Positions 7,848-17,410 are shown, numbered from the stretch's first letter. The stretch: DNA of 64,000 nt from CALKZN01 sp050633785 (GCA_050633785.1 JBOEHE010000047.1:1-64000), one strand, 5' to 3'. The notes: generated from the sequence alone by a model not told the origin. Numbers and translations: made by a program.

Positions 7848-9322
7848 TGCCTATAGAATTTTCAAACATCTCATTGGATCGACATCAATCGATACCACTT
7901 TCCCGGCAGCTGTATATGCAGTTGCACTACCAAATCTTGCACGGGAATATTACCTATAAAGAATCATTACCCGCGACAAGGGCACTGGCATCGGCCTTAG
8001 GCGTAGCACGGGGTGTCGTGGTTACTTGCTATGAAATGCTGAAGACAGATGGGCTAGTATCAGGTTTCGGTAAAGGCGGCACTCAGGTTTGTTATCGCCC
8101 ACCAAGTGATTCCAAATCATTTACAAAACAAAATACCCCCGCTATTTACTTGTCGCAAAGAGGGGAAAGAATTGCTAGTGCAAGGGTCTACGCTGCGACT
8201 AACAATGAAGCATCAACCAAAGCGCTCACCCCCAGCGTACCTGACTTCTCTTTATTTCCTTATTCAAAATGGCAACGCCTTAGTAAAGAAGCAATGGAAA
8301 CAAGCCCTGCTTGGTATCAACGCGATGGTGGCATGTTACTGCTAAAAAAGAATTTGCAAACTTACTTAGCTCAATACCGTGGTATTCATTTAAGCCACTT
8401 GGACCAGCTGTTAATAACCAGTGGAAGCCAAGCCGCATTAAGCCTACTGGCACAATTACTCACCGAACCGGGCGATAGCGCTTTAATTGATGAGCCCTGC
8501 TGGTCAGGCGCTGAGGCTGCGGTAAAACAAGCTGGCCTCAATATTATTCGCGCCCCTGTGGATGAGCAAGGGACCCAACTATCCGCATGGAAAAGCGAAA
8601 AAGAAAAGAAAGGAGGAAACCAAAAACCTGCACTCGCCATTATTACGCCCTGCGCACAATTTCCAACAGGTCAACCGATGAGCATGACGAGGCGAGCCGA
8701 ATTTATACGTTATACAACAGAACACAAGACATGGTTAATTGAAGATGATTATGCGGCAGAATACAGTTACTCTCAGCACCCCCCTCTTTCAATACTAACC
8801 GAGAGTGAAAGCACTCATATTATTCATGTGGGAACAATGAGTAAGTTATTACTCCCTAGCCTGCGCCTAGGGTGGATGGTGGTGCCTAAACATCTTATAT
8901 CACCTATCAATAACGCATTAAATACTGTCGGTATTCAACCACCGTATATGATTCAACAGCAATTGGGGCTATTTATGCAGCACGGCTACCTAAGCGCACA
9001 TTTAGCGCATACAAGGATGATCTATAACGACAGACGACGCCTATGTAATGAGTACTTGCAAGAGTTTAAGCAACCATGGTTTAGCATTATGGATTCCATC
9101 AGTGGGATGAATCATTACCTGAAAATTAACACCGTGTGTATTGATATAGATAAATTACGTGTTCAACTGAATAAAGCCGGGCTCGGTTGCGAAATCTACA
9201 CCCAGAAACTCAAGGGGATTAAAGAATATTACTTATTGTTGGGCCATGCCAACCTACAAAATTCTACAGCTAAAGAAGAGCTCGATTTACTAATCGAGGC
9301 ATACGCACATAGCGTTATATAA
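7847..9322 (+). CDS. MocR/PdxR-family GntR regulator with aminotransferase domain
   Basis: 491 residues, the standard MocR length. The N-terminal GntR winged helix (about 15-80) contains PLSRQLYMQL and LPATRALASALGVARG. It is followed by a fold-type I aminotransferase domain (about 120-485) with the PLP-binding lysine Lys333 in GTMSKLLLPSLRLGW. These regulators sense PLP or amino compounds; PdxR members activate B6 synthesis. The nearest partners are the divergent FMN-binding proteins. No Shine-Dalgarno site precedes the ATG and a candidate operator overlaps it, so translation may be leaderless or weak. Confidence 0.87.
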   Translation: MPIEFSNISLDRHQSIPLSRQLYMQLHYQILHGNITYKESLPATRALASALGVARGVVVTCYEMLKTDGLVSGFGKGGTQVCYRPPSDSKSFTKQNTPAIYLSQRGERIASARVYAATNNEASTKALTPSVPDFSLFPYSKWQRLSKEAMETSPAWYQRDGGMLLLKKNLQTYLAQYRGIHLSHLDQLLITSGSQAALSLLAQLLTEPGDSALIDEPCWSGAEAAVKQAGLNIIRAPVDEQGTQLSAWKSEKEKKGGNQKPALAIITPCAQFPTGQPMSMTRRAEFIRYTTEHKTWLIEDDYAAEYSYSQHPPLSILTESESTHIIHVGTMSKLLLPSLRLGWMVVPKHLISPINNALNTVGIQPPYMIQQQLGLFMQHGYLSAHLAHTRMIYNDRRRLCNEYLQEFKQPWFSIMDSISGMNHYLKINTVCIDIDKLRVQLNKAGLGCEIYTQKLKGIKEYYLLLGHANLQNSTAKEELDLLIEAYAHSVI

Positions 9323-9329
9323 AAAGCCA

Positions 9330-9400
9330 AGTCGGGAAGCCCCCGACTCGCCCACCACTAGGCAGGTGGCGCAGGTGTTAGGCACAAATTGCGAACACCT
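9330..9400. other. Three consecutive stem-loops in intergenic DNA
   Basis: Three perfect short inverted repeats follow one another after the MocR gene: AGTCGGG/CCCGACT (9330-9336, 9342-9348), CCACC/GGTGG (9352-9356, 9365-9369) and AGGTGTT/AACACCT (9373-9379, 9394-9400). None has a T tract, so a simple intrinsic terminator is not clear. They could end the MocR transcript by another route or be a structured RNA or extragenic repeat. The rest of the gap to 9789 shows only AT-rich DNA and a small ATCCC/GGGAT hairpin at about 9746-9763. Confidence 0.4.
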
Positions 9401-9789
9401 TATATACTAGGACAGCGCTTATTGAAAAAGAGTCACATTAAAATTACCTTTCTTAAAGTAAGCAGTAAAAAAGCCTTATGACCGACAAATGGCGCCAATA
9501 ACAACCCCTTAAATTAACCCACGGCTACAATCGAAAATAAAATGTAAAAACGTGAGGTAATAGACATTTTTAGAACGAACTAATCTATAAAGTGAGCCCA
9601 CCATAAATTTTACTTTTATAGTAAAAGCAACAAAAAGTAACAGTAAAAACTGGAGCAAAAGGGATAGCTAAAAGATAAGGATACTCTCCAATAATATCGA
9701 TTACCCCCTTTCCTGCTTTCACAATAATTTAATTTCAGTATACAAATCCCATGGGTTTGGGATCACTCTTCTCAGATGGAGCTAAATCA

Positions 9790-12700
9790 GTGAAAATCAA
9801 ATCGACTCATAGTGCTAACAACCGCCTTTTCAATTTATGCTTAATAACCTTACTGGCCTTGATAATAAGTGCCTGCGGTGGTGGAAGTAACAACGACAAT
9901 GACGATACCGCAACACCGTCAGACGAACCTTTGACACTGAGCCTTGGCAGCCCGTCTTCTAGACCTCAACTGATTCCACCCAGCGATACAGATACCCAAG
10001 TCACTTTTCTTTCTATTATTAGTGGCTCGATGACACCGCCAGAAGCACTTTTCCTTCAAGAACTGGACTCAGCGGGCAACGTGATTAATGAATCCGTTAC
10101 TCAGCTCCGTGACAACGGCATTAATGGCGATCGCTTTTTAGGTGACAGAACCTATACTGGCGTTGCTATGCTTGGGGACACTGTTTCCACTGAAAAATAT
10201 TATCGTGTACAGGTAGAGGTCGACGGTGAGTCGTTTACCTCCAATCAAGTGAATTTTTGGGTCAGTGATTGCCCTGTATTAGCACGCCCCTCCAACCCTC
10301 AAAATACTGTCTTTGACGATGTCTCTCAGTCATTTATTTTCAGCAATGAGATCATGGTCAAACTAGAGTCGGGAGTTGCGCCAGACGTCGATATTTTGAA
10401 TGAAATACTGATGAATGATGTCAACGGTGAAATCGTTGGCTGCATTCCCAACATCTCAGAATTCCTTGTTGAAATCCCTGAAAGCGACACCGCCGATGCG
10501 GTTAATCAAGCCATTGCAGATCTATCCAACAACGATAATTTTTCTGTTGTTTCACCCAATGCACAATCCCTACCCCAACCTGCCGGTGAAGACGGCTTAT
10601 GTGATGGTCAGGACTGCCAATGGTATTTAGAACAAATTCGCGCCCCACAAGCATGGGCAACCGTCGGGGCGGGTGATGAAGAAACTGCTGTCGCCGTGAT
10701 CGATTTTGGTGTGGACTGTAATCACACGGAATTAGGCTGTGATGGCGACATATACGACCAAGATATTATTGATCATGGTACTGGTGTTGCCGGACTCGTC
10801 AATGCAATGAATGGTGACAATACCCCCTTAGTTGGTGTGGCATGGAACGCTGATATTTACCCCTACAGCTTTCTCTCCAGTGGCGGTAGTCAGTACAAAA
10901 TGAGTGAGCTAATTGCAGCCAGCATGAGCGAAGACAATGTTAAAATTATTAATATCAGTGCTGTCACTGCGATTGATACCAACAACCAGATCAGGGATTC
11001 CATTTGTGGTGCGATAAAAAGTGGCCGATTAGTCGTTGCCGCCGCAGGCAATGCCGTTCAGGCAAACAGCTGTGAAATCGACAGTATCTACCCAGCGCGC
11101 TATAACACGGAAGGGCTAATGTGTGATGGTGTTGACTTATCATCAGGCCTGTTAGTCGTTGGCGCGACAGATCGTGATAACAACTTAGCGGAATGGGGCG
11201 ATAATTGTAGCAACCGCTTACACAGTGAAATTCTTGCACCAGGTGTAGAAATTTTTACCGCCAGCAGTACTAACACCGATGCCTACACAGAATTTGATGG
11301 CACCAGTTTTGCCACTCCTCTGGTCTCCGGTAGTGCCGCCCTTTTATGGTCTGCTGAACCTGCCCTCACTGTCACCGAAGTGCACGATCGACTTGTAGGC
11401 TCGGGAACAACACTGCAAAGCCGTGATGCCAGTCGGTCAAACTCTAGCAGCAGTCAACGTATTGAAGATAATCGTATTTTAGATATCTTCAGTGCCGTAG
11501 GTGGTTCCAGTACTGACCCACAAGATACAACGCCTGATAGCTTTACTTTTGAAGACAAGGCAGGAGAACCCTTACAAGCACTGTCCATTTCCAACCCTAT
11601 CACTATCAGCGGTATCAGCAGCTCTGCCCCTATCGATATTACTGACGGTTACTACTCCATTGATGGCGCACCGTTTACCGGTGCTGCGGGCAGTATTGCT
11701 GTCGGCCAAGAATTGCGACTTATGGTAATCACCAATGACATCCCTAACTCACAGCTAGAGACTACCGTCACTATCGGTGGCATTAGTGATACTTACAATG
11801 TCACCACCGGTACTATTCCTAGTACGCTGGATAATTTCAAACTGCTCGATAAACTGGGTGTACCACTGGGTGAAACCAGTGAATCCAATGCTCTCGAACT
11901 CACCGGTTTAGGTGATGAAACAACTACCATCAGCATTATTGGTGGGCAATACTCAATCAATGGTGGTGCATTTACCAGTGAGCCCGGCGTCATTAACGAA
12001 GGTGATACCGTTGTTGTCAGTATTACCGCCGCAGATACTCCCGCAACCACTAACGAAGCCATATTGACGATTGGGGATAACAGCGAAAACTATTCTGTGA
12101 CCACAGAGCTACTGGATACCGAACCAGACTTTTTTACATTTGAGTCTGTAACAAGCTCAGAAATAAATACCGCATTTACGTCAAACACCATTACCGTTAG
12201 CGGAATTAATGTAGCCACACCCATTAGTATTAGTGGTGGTGAATACTCCATCAATGGTGGTGAATTTACGAATAGTACAAGTCCGGTGGTCGAGGGAGAA
12301 ACCGTCCAAGTTCGCGCTAATGCACCCAGTACCTTTGATTCTGAAACCATCGCTGCACTGACCATTGGCTCTGTAACCAATACGTTTACGATTACAACGC
12401 AAGCCAACAGCGCCCCTGTTGCCTCTAATGTTGGCATTCTTAGAGTCGCGGATATTCCTGTCACTATGGGTACACAACTAACCGGGTTTTACACTTACAG
12501 TGATGCTGACGATGATGCAGAAGGCGCATCAACTTACCGCTGGTTACGTAATACTGGTGAAGGTGATGTGGTGATTGCAACAACGAGTAGCTATACACCC
12601 GAGATCGGTGATGTTGATCAAGCAATTCGTTTTGAAGTGACGCCCGTTGCAGCCAGTGGCGTTATTACCGGCTTACCGGTATTGAGTGATGAATTGACTG

Positions 12701-15129
12701 TAAGTGCCCCCCCCATAGGCGATGCACCTTTCCAGCAAGGTAAAGTTCGTTTTGAAGACTTAAGCAATGTACAAAGTGATTACCTGTATCAACTGATTAT
12801 CCCTTTTAATGAAGATGTTCGCGTTAACAACAGCGCTCCGGGTTTTCGGGATTTCAGACTCCCTGTTTCCGGTGACAGTATCGCAGGAGGTACCGTTGAT
12901 ATTTTTGAAGGTCCAGCTTCAAATGAAGTGACTATTGGTTTTAATCAGCGCCCTAGTATTACAGTTTATGGTGAATATGCAGTATCCAGCGATATAGCCG
13001 GATCGCCATCAGGCCTGAGTATTGATACTACTAACGCTATCATCTCTGCAGAAACAGGCCTAGGTGTTATTGTAAGTGAGGCACAAGATATTGTGGGAAC
13101 GTTTGCAAGTTATGCCAGTATCGAAGGCGGAATAACTGGCGGCTTTGATACGGCTGATATTAATGGTGACGGTTATGCCGACTATATCAACGCGGATTCA
13201 TATTGGACTAACAATACCCAGGGTGGCTTTGAGCCTAACTGTACAGTTAGGCCATGTGGTTATGGTCTGCCCGGAACCCCAATAGGCTCCCCCCAAATGT
13301 ATAATCTAAGCGGTAACGGACCCCAAGATTTTACAGTAGCGATCATTCCAGATGATGGTTTTGGTTTTGACCTTGATGGCAATGATAATGCTGTAGCCTC
13401 TGTAGGCAACTTAAATGGAGATTTTTTTGTCAGTTGGAGCCTTCTAACTGTCAACTCGTTCGAACCATTTGATAAATATGCATTAGGAGATTTTAATAAT
13501 GATGGCTTTGGCGATGCATTGACTTTTGGCTTGGGACGATTTAACACAGTCCACTTAGGCAATACTATCAACCCTGCTCAAAATTTTGGCCAATTCCCCA
13601 GCAGTGATATTGCCGTTGGAGATGTTAACAATGATGGTAATCTCGATCTTATCGCCGCAATTGAAGACGATAATAATGCCGTCTATATAGGCTTTGGTGA
13701 TGGCACCTTTACCGATACTAGTCGCACTACAGGTGTGGCTAATGGCACTGACAAGTCATTGTCACTGGCAGATATGAACGGTGATAATTATCTGGACTTG
13801 GTCGTCGCTCAGGGCAATATAACCTATATTAATTTTAATGATGGTACGGGTAACTTTGACAGCACACCACAAACGATCACCAATGCCGGTGAAGAAGTCG
13901 CCTTAGGGGACTTTGATGGTGATAATGATATTGATATCTTTATTGCCAACAGCAGTGGCGTCCCTGGCCTGATATTATTTAATGATGGCGATGGTACCAG
14001 CTTCTCTTTTGGCGGCGTCCTTGATGGCTCATTTAATAACCCTGTTGTCAGACTAGGAGATATAGATAAAGACGGTGACCTGGATTTATTTGTTGGCTCT
14101 TTGAACCCTAATAGCACGACGGTTATCTATCTCAACTCCAACTTCAGTAGCGTCACGCCAGTCCTCCAGCCATCAGGTCTACTTTCCCGCCTTGATGAGA
14201 ACAGGGTTATTACAGCTGGGTCCTTACCGGATGAAAGTGGCGATTATATTATTGATGGCCTCAGTCTTTCACTCAATGAAAATAGTGACTATATTCTTTT
14301 TGCAGATATTACGGATGTCACCCCGAGTGACGGCAATTTTGAAACCTTCACTAATCGCTACTTTTCTGATCTAGTTTCAGGATTTGCCTCCGTGAAAAGA
14401 CGTGAATTTAGTGGCTTTAGTAACGCTGAAGTAATCCCATTCACGGACTCTGAAGGCCTTCCTTCTTGGGCTAATAGTAATATAAACCAAACAGTTGCTT
14501 ATAACAGTAAAGTACACGGCTCACTAAGAGCAGGACAAAGCCCCTTAAATTTATTGGTTTCTCCACAACTATTTGATTATACAATTGAAGCCGATTCCAG
14601 TATCAATGCCATTCAGATGGATTTGTTAACGCAGGTAGGTGATTTTGCTGACGACATCTTTGTTACTAATGAATTTACTACTCTTTCAACCCCGCTAATA
14701 ATGGCTCCTGGTCGCTATTGGTTTGATATTCTCATACCCTTTAACGCAGAAGGAACGGATCAATCCTTTTCTGTTGAATTCCAATTAGTAGCAGATCAAC
14801 CGGAGATGAAAGCAATTTATGAATTCTCACCAACATTCAGTGGGGCCAGAACCCTTAACGAACTTAGCACCCTTGAGAGTCCTACTATTGCTGCTGTTAA
14901 TACAGGGGTTATTGGTTACGACTTTAAGCTAGCAGCTGATCGTGATGACAATTTCACCTATACCGTTAGGATGCACGGCACTATCCAACTTTCTCAGGAG
15001 TCTAATGTGTCTGTACGTATGCGCAGTCTGAGCAACAATATATTTATAGTTGATGGCGGGCATATTTCAGCAAGAAGTGAGAAGCTCGTATCCGATGGCG
15101 AAGTAATAATAGGTGATGACCTGTTTTAA
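9790..15129 (+). CDS. Giant surface lipoprotein: subtilisin-like (S8) protease with Ig-like and FG-GAP repeats
   Basis: The open frame begins at an ATG at 9751, but a GTG at 9790 has a GGAG eight bases upstream and gives a better signal peptide, so I start there (about 1779 residues). Numbering from the ATG: lipobox ISAC with Cys42; an N-terminal beta domain (about 45-170); a propeptide-like region (about 180-285); S8 protease (about 290-580) with the triad Asp318, His342 (DHGTGVAG) and Ser519 (GTSFATP). Then come three homologous repeats of about 97 residues (594-888, each with a YSI(N/D)G motif), an Ig-like domain, and six calcium-loop repeats of FG-GAP/VCBS type (about 1131-1450, for example DVNNDGNLD). 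The last 350 residues are unrecognised. Predicted to be anchored in the outer membrane and to cut extracellular protein. It is transcribed alone and closed by a strong terminator. Confidence 0.85.
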   Translation: MKIKSTHSANNRLFNLCLITLLALIISACGGGSNNDNDDTATPSDEPLTLSLGSPSSRPQLIPPSDTDTQVTFLSIISGSMTPPEALFLQELDSAGNVINESVTQLRDNGINGDRFLGDRTYTGVAMLGDTVSTEKYYRVQVEVDGESFTSNQVNFWVSDCPVLARPSNPQNTVFDDVSQSFIFSNEIMVKLESGVAPDVDILNEILMNDVNGEIVGCIPNISEFLVEIPESDTADAVNQAIADLSNNDNFSVVSPNAQSLPQPAGEDGLCDGQDCQWYLEQIRAPQAWATVGAGDEETAVAVIDFGVDCNHTELGCDGDIYDQDIIDHGTGVAGLVNAMNGDNTPLVGVAWNADIYPYSFLSSGGSQYKMSELIAASMSEDNVKIINISAVTAIDTNNQIRDSICGAIKSGRLVVAAAGNAVQANSCEIDSIYPARYNTEGLMCDGVDLSSGLLVVGATDRDNNLAEWGDNCSNRLHSEILAPGVEIFTASSTNTDAYTEFDGTSFATPLVSGSAALLWSAEPALTVTEVHDRLVGSGTTLQSRDASRSNSSSSQRIEDNRILDIFSAVGGSSTDPQDTTPDSFTFEDKAGEPLQALSISNPITISGISSSAPIDITDGYYSIDGAPFTGAAGSIAVGQELRLMVITNDIPNSQLETTVTIGGISDTYNVTTGTIPSTLDNFKLLDKLGVPLGETSESNALELTGLGDETTTISIIGGQYSINGGAFTSEPGVINEGDTVVVSITAADTPATTNEAILTIGDNSENYSVTTELLDTEPDFFTFESVTSSEINTAFTSNTITVSGINVATPISISGGEYSINGGEFTNSTSPVVEGETVQVRANAPSTFDSETIAALTIGSVTNTFTITTQANSAPVASNVGILRVADIPVTMGTQLTGFYTYSDADDDAEGASTYRWLRNTGEGDVVIATTSSYTPEIGDVDQAIRFEVTPVAASGVITGLPVLSDELTVSAPPIGDAPFQQGKVRFEDLSNVQSDYLYQLIIPFNEDVRVNNSAPGFRDFRLPVSGDSIAGGTVDIFEGPASNEVTIGFNQRPSITVYGEYAVSSDIAGSPSGLSIDTTNAIISAETGLGVIVSEAQDIVGTFASYASIEGGITGGFDTADINGDGYADYINADSYWTNNTQGGFEPNCTVRPCGYGLPGTPIGSPQMYNLSGNGPQDFTVAIIPDDGFGFDLDGNDNAVASVGNLNGDFFVSWSLLTVNSFEPFDKYALGDFNNDGFGDALTFGLGRFNTVHLGNTINPAQNFGQFPSSDIAVGDVNNDGNLDLIAAIEDDNNAVYIGFGDGTFTDTSRTTGVANGTDKSLSLADMNGDNYLDLVVAQGNITYINFNDGTGNFDSTPQTITNAGEEVALGDFDGDNDIDIFIANSSGVPGLILFNDGDGTSFSFGGVLDGSFNNPVVRLGDIDKDGDLDLFVGSLNPNSTTVIYLNSNFSSVTPVLQPSGLLSRLDENRVITAGSLPDESGDYIIDGLSLSLNENSDYILFADITDVTPSDGNFETFTNRYFSDLVSGFASVKRREFSGFSNAEVIPFTDSEGLPSWANSNINQTVAYNSKVHGSLRAGQSPLNLLVSPQLFDYTIEADSSINAIQMDLLTQVGDFADDIFVTNEFTTLSTPLIMAPGRYWFDILIPFNAEGTDQSFSVEFQLVADQPEMKAIYEFSPTFSGARTLNELSTLESPTIAAVNTGVIGYDFKLAADRDDNFTYTVRMHGTIQLSQESNVSVRMRSLSNNIFIVDGGHISARSEKLVSDGEVIIGDDLF

Positions 15130-15163
15130 ATAACAAGCCTGTGAGATAATATACTTTTTATTA

Positions 15164-15205
15164 ATTGGGCTGCTATAGCAAACAAAATAGCAGCCCAATA
15201 TTTTT
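15164..15205 (+). terminator. Rho-independent terminator of the S8 protease gene
   Basis: ATTGGGCTGCTAT (15164-15176) pairs perfectly over 13 bases with ATAGCAGCCCAAT (15187-15199) around a 10-base loop, followed by TATTTTT. The T tract is on the + strand, so it serves the protease gene 34 bases upstream. It lies directly past the stop of the convergent TRAP gene and may also help stop that transcript. Confidence 0.88.
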
Positions 15206-16237
15206 CTATAACAAGCCTATCTTTTTCATATAACTAATATTGGCATCCAAAGCAGCCTGTGCTTCAGGTGATTTTTTAGCAGTATCCTGCCAAACTACCT
15301 CCGCTATTTTTCTAAACTTATCCCGCTCACCCACAGACCAATCAACCACGGTAATTTCTCCCTGGCTTTTATCACGAGCAACTAACTCTTTATCCTTTGC
15401 TTCTATTTTTTTAGACATATCAGCATAGGCATCATAAAACCAGTTCTTCAAAATTTTCTGATTTTCTGCTGACAGACTATCCCATAGCTTTTTACTTACC
15501 GTAAATTGCTCAGTCGCCATACTATGAATTCCGGGATAGATGGGGTATTTGGCATTCTTATGCATACCATTACCATCATTATTTGAATAAGATGAAGCAT
15601 CTGCGGCACTGATAATGCCTGCATCGAGTGATTGGGGAATATCAGCAAAACTAATCACCATTGGGTTTGCCCCGGCAGCTTTAAATACATTGGCTGCCAT
15701 ACCTTCCGGAGAACGGATACTCACACCCTTCAAATCTGCTACGCCTTTAATAGGCACTTTTGATACCAGCGCCTCACGGGTATAAGCACCACAACCAATC
15801 ACTTGAATTTTATTTGGCAGGGCTTTATCCCAAAGCTTTTGCAATACCTGCTCACCACCACCGTCTTTACAAAATGATTGTAGTTCTGTGGGGTGGTTAT
15901 AGCCGGCAATTAAATCACCCATAATATCAAAGCCTGCATTACGACTTGAGAAATAAGCAATAGCCGTAAGATCACCGTCTAGAATCCCTGTTGAAATAGC
16001 ATCAGGGGTATTGGATGTTTCTATCACACTTTTGGCTGGCAATAACTTAATAACAATCTCACCTTTGGTCATTTCCTCCAGTTTAGGCACCCAAACATCC
16101 TTCATATAAATATAATTGAAAGACTTATCCGTACCTGCTGTTTGTATTTTTAAGATTGTTTTAGAATAAGCTGTCGTAGAAAACAACAATATTGTTGAAA
16201 TAAACGTCATCTGATAAAAAAAGAATAACTTTTTCAT
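15206..16237 (-). CDS. Orphan TRAP transporter substrate-binding protein (DctP family)
   Basis: The frame extends to a GTG at 16252, but the ATG at 16237 (MKKLFFF) follows a GGTGGA about ten bases upstream and gives a clean signal peptide, so I prefer it (343 residues). The signal peptide ends near TAYSK. The DctP fold shows in GCGAYTREALVS and in DLKGVSIRSPEG, whose arginine normally binds the substrate carboxylate. TRAP systems need a DctQ/DctM membrane pair, and none is present in this window. It may work with permeases elsewhere or serve as a periplasmic sensor ligand. It lies at the border of the accessory block. Confidence 0.85.
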   Translation of the reverse strand: MKKLFFFYQMTFISTILLFSTTAYSKTILKIQTAGTDKSFNYIYMKDVWVPKLEEMTKGEIVIKLLPAKSVIETSNTPDAISTGILDGDLTAIAYFSSRNAGFDIMGDLIAGYNHPTELQSFCKDGGGEQVLQKLWDKALPNKIQVIGCGAYTREALVSKVPIKGVADLKGVSIRSPEGMAANVFKAAGANPMVISFADIPQSLDAGIISAADASSYSNNDGNGMHKNAKYPIYPGIHSMATEQFTVSKKLWDSLSAENQKILKNWFYDAYADMSKKIEAKDKELVARDKSQGEITVVDWSVGERDKFRKIAEVVWQDTAKKSPEAQAALDANISYMKKIGLL

Positions 16238-16837
16238 AATAATAAGATCCACCGCCTGTTAATATAAAAGAAGAATTTGAGATAATTAAATAGTTGAGAA
16301 GGAAGAGGCAAAACCATCAGCCCATTATAAAAAGTAAAGCTGACTTTCAATAAAGAGCAACATAAAAAGAGAAATCAAATAGAACTATTGTTTATAAAAA
16401 GAATATTTGAAAAACTTAAAAAACAGCCGACCGATAGTGATTCTATAAAGATGACATTGAATAAGCGAGTGTAGTAAGCAGGGAATTCCAGCCCCAAAAG
16501 AAAACCAATAGTGACTCGCCCGCCCAAGTACCACCACCCGAAAAATACACCCGCATACTACCTCCAATATTGGCACCGCCAAGGGGTGCGCTTGTCTGAT
16601 TGATTAATCAGCCGGGTAACTCTATATCATTTTTATACAAAGCGAGCTTTTTTGCGTTATGGAATTTGGTGTTTAAACAAAGAAAGGGTTTGTTGTTTTT
16701 TTGTTCACTTAGGGAAGACGCGAAGCGGATTCCCTATAGTCTAGTCAAGGCGCCCAAAAGTCGGACACGCCATAAGTTAATAATTGAAAGTCAGGCTTTG
16801 GTAACAAGGCTTCATTGAATATTGCTAGGAGGATATT
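16238..16837. other. 600-base gap without a supported gene
   Basis: AT-rich DNA between the TRAP gene and the first cassette-like gene. Two short open frames (16385-16582 on -, 16600-16818 on +) lack a Shine-Dalgarno site and family resemblance and are not called. The one clear structure is a hairpin at 16710-16736. The sequence has the look of decayed mobile or cassette DNA but no identifiable remnant. Confidence 0.5.
16710..16736. repeat. Compact hairpin TAGGGAA...TTCCCTA
   Basis: TAGGGAA (16710-16716) pairs with TTCCCTA (16730-16736), and inside it CGC-GAA-GCG forms a second short stem separated by GA/GA mismatches. The form resembles extragenic palindromes or an RNA hairpin; no second copy was noticed in this window. 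Confidence 0.4.
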
Positions 16838-17248
16838 TCAGTCATAACTCCACTGAAGCTCTAGTTCATGGAAGTTATTTCTTTGTACTATGACCATAGT
16901 TAGTACTATGCCGTAATCGTAGTCGTAATACTCAGCAATGAGGTTGTTTGATTCTGGCATATCTTTGGATAAAGCTTCCAGAAAGTCGCTCACAATAGAT
17001 TGTGTGCTTTCTGAAACCCCTTCTGGATATGGTTGCACCAAGACCTTTTCAAAGAAAATTGATAACTGTTGTAGTTCCTTTGTGGAAAAATTTTTATTCG
17101 AGTGTTTTAGGCCAAGATCGTACTCATGCCTCGGAAGATGAGCTCGGCCATGAGCGTAGGTATATTGGTATGTCAGCCCACCTTCCTGATACCTTTCGTT
17201 GGCCTCTGTGCATAATGGGTCTAGAAGGCCCTTAGTATGTTTTAGCAT
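16838..17248 (-). CDS. Unknown cassette-like protein, 136 residues
   Basis: Not recognised. Soluble, acidic in its C-terminal half (SEYY/DYDYG-like stretch near 107-112), with no signal peptide. The gene starts seven bases after an attC-like site read in the same direction, which is how integron cassettes are laid out. A matching attC after its own stop was not found, so if this is a cassette its distal site has decayed or the array ended here. Codon use and base composition look AT-rich, like the rest of the block. Confidence 0.5.
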   Translation of the reverse strand: MLKHTKGLLDPLCTEANERYQEGGLTYQYTYAHGRAHLPRHEYDLGLKHSNKNFSTKELQQLSIFFEKVLVQPYPEGVSESTQSIVSDFLEALSKDMPESNNLIAEYYDYDYGIVLTMVIVQRNNFHELELQWSYD

Positions 17249-17255
17249 TCGGGCT

Positions 17256-17324
17256 TCTTAACGTCGAGTTTAGGCAAACTGAAGCACAGCGTAGGCTTTT
17301 GCCCCAAGAAGCGCTTTGTTAGGA
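17256..17324 (-). repeat. attC-like integron recombination site (69 bases)
   Basis: Read on the minus strand, it opens with TCCTAAC followed by AAAGCGC and ends with CGAC-GTTAAGA. These fit the R'' (RYYYAAC) and R' (GTTRRRY) core boxes, which pair with one wobble and a permissive last base. Inside, GGCAAA/TTTGCC form a stem and a TACGCTG loop is present, both frequent in attC sites. It lies 86 bases after the stop of one small gene and seven bases before the ATG of the next, the normal cassette layout. No integrase gene is nearby. Spacing of the inner arms is not symmetrical, so the call is tentative. Confidence 0.5.
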
Positions 17325-17410
17325 TGAAAATTAATAATACATTGCACCTTGTATTTCATTAGCACTTAGCTCCATTTCAGTTTGATCACGCAAAGTACAA
17401 CCATGATTAA

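Noticed and set aside
12090..12477. Long antisense open frames within the protease gene
   Set aside because: Overlapping shadows of the repeat region; the repeats themselves produce long antisense frames.
16385..16818. Two short open frames in the gap after the TRAP gene
   Set aside because: No ribosome site, no family resemblance and low-complexity composition; not better than chance.
16720..16837. attC site after the 136-residue gene
   Set aside because: Only scattered short matches such as GGCG/CGCC; core boxes are absent.
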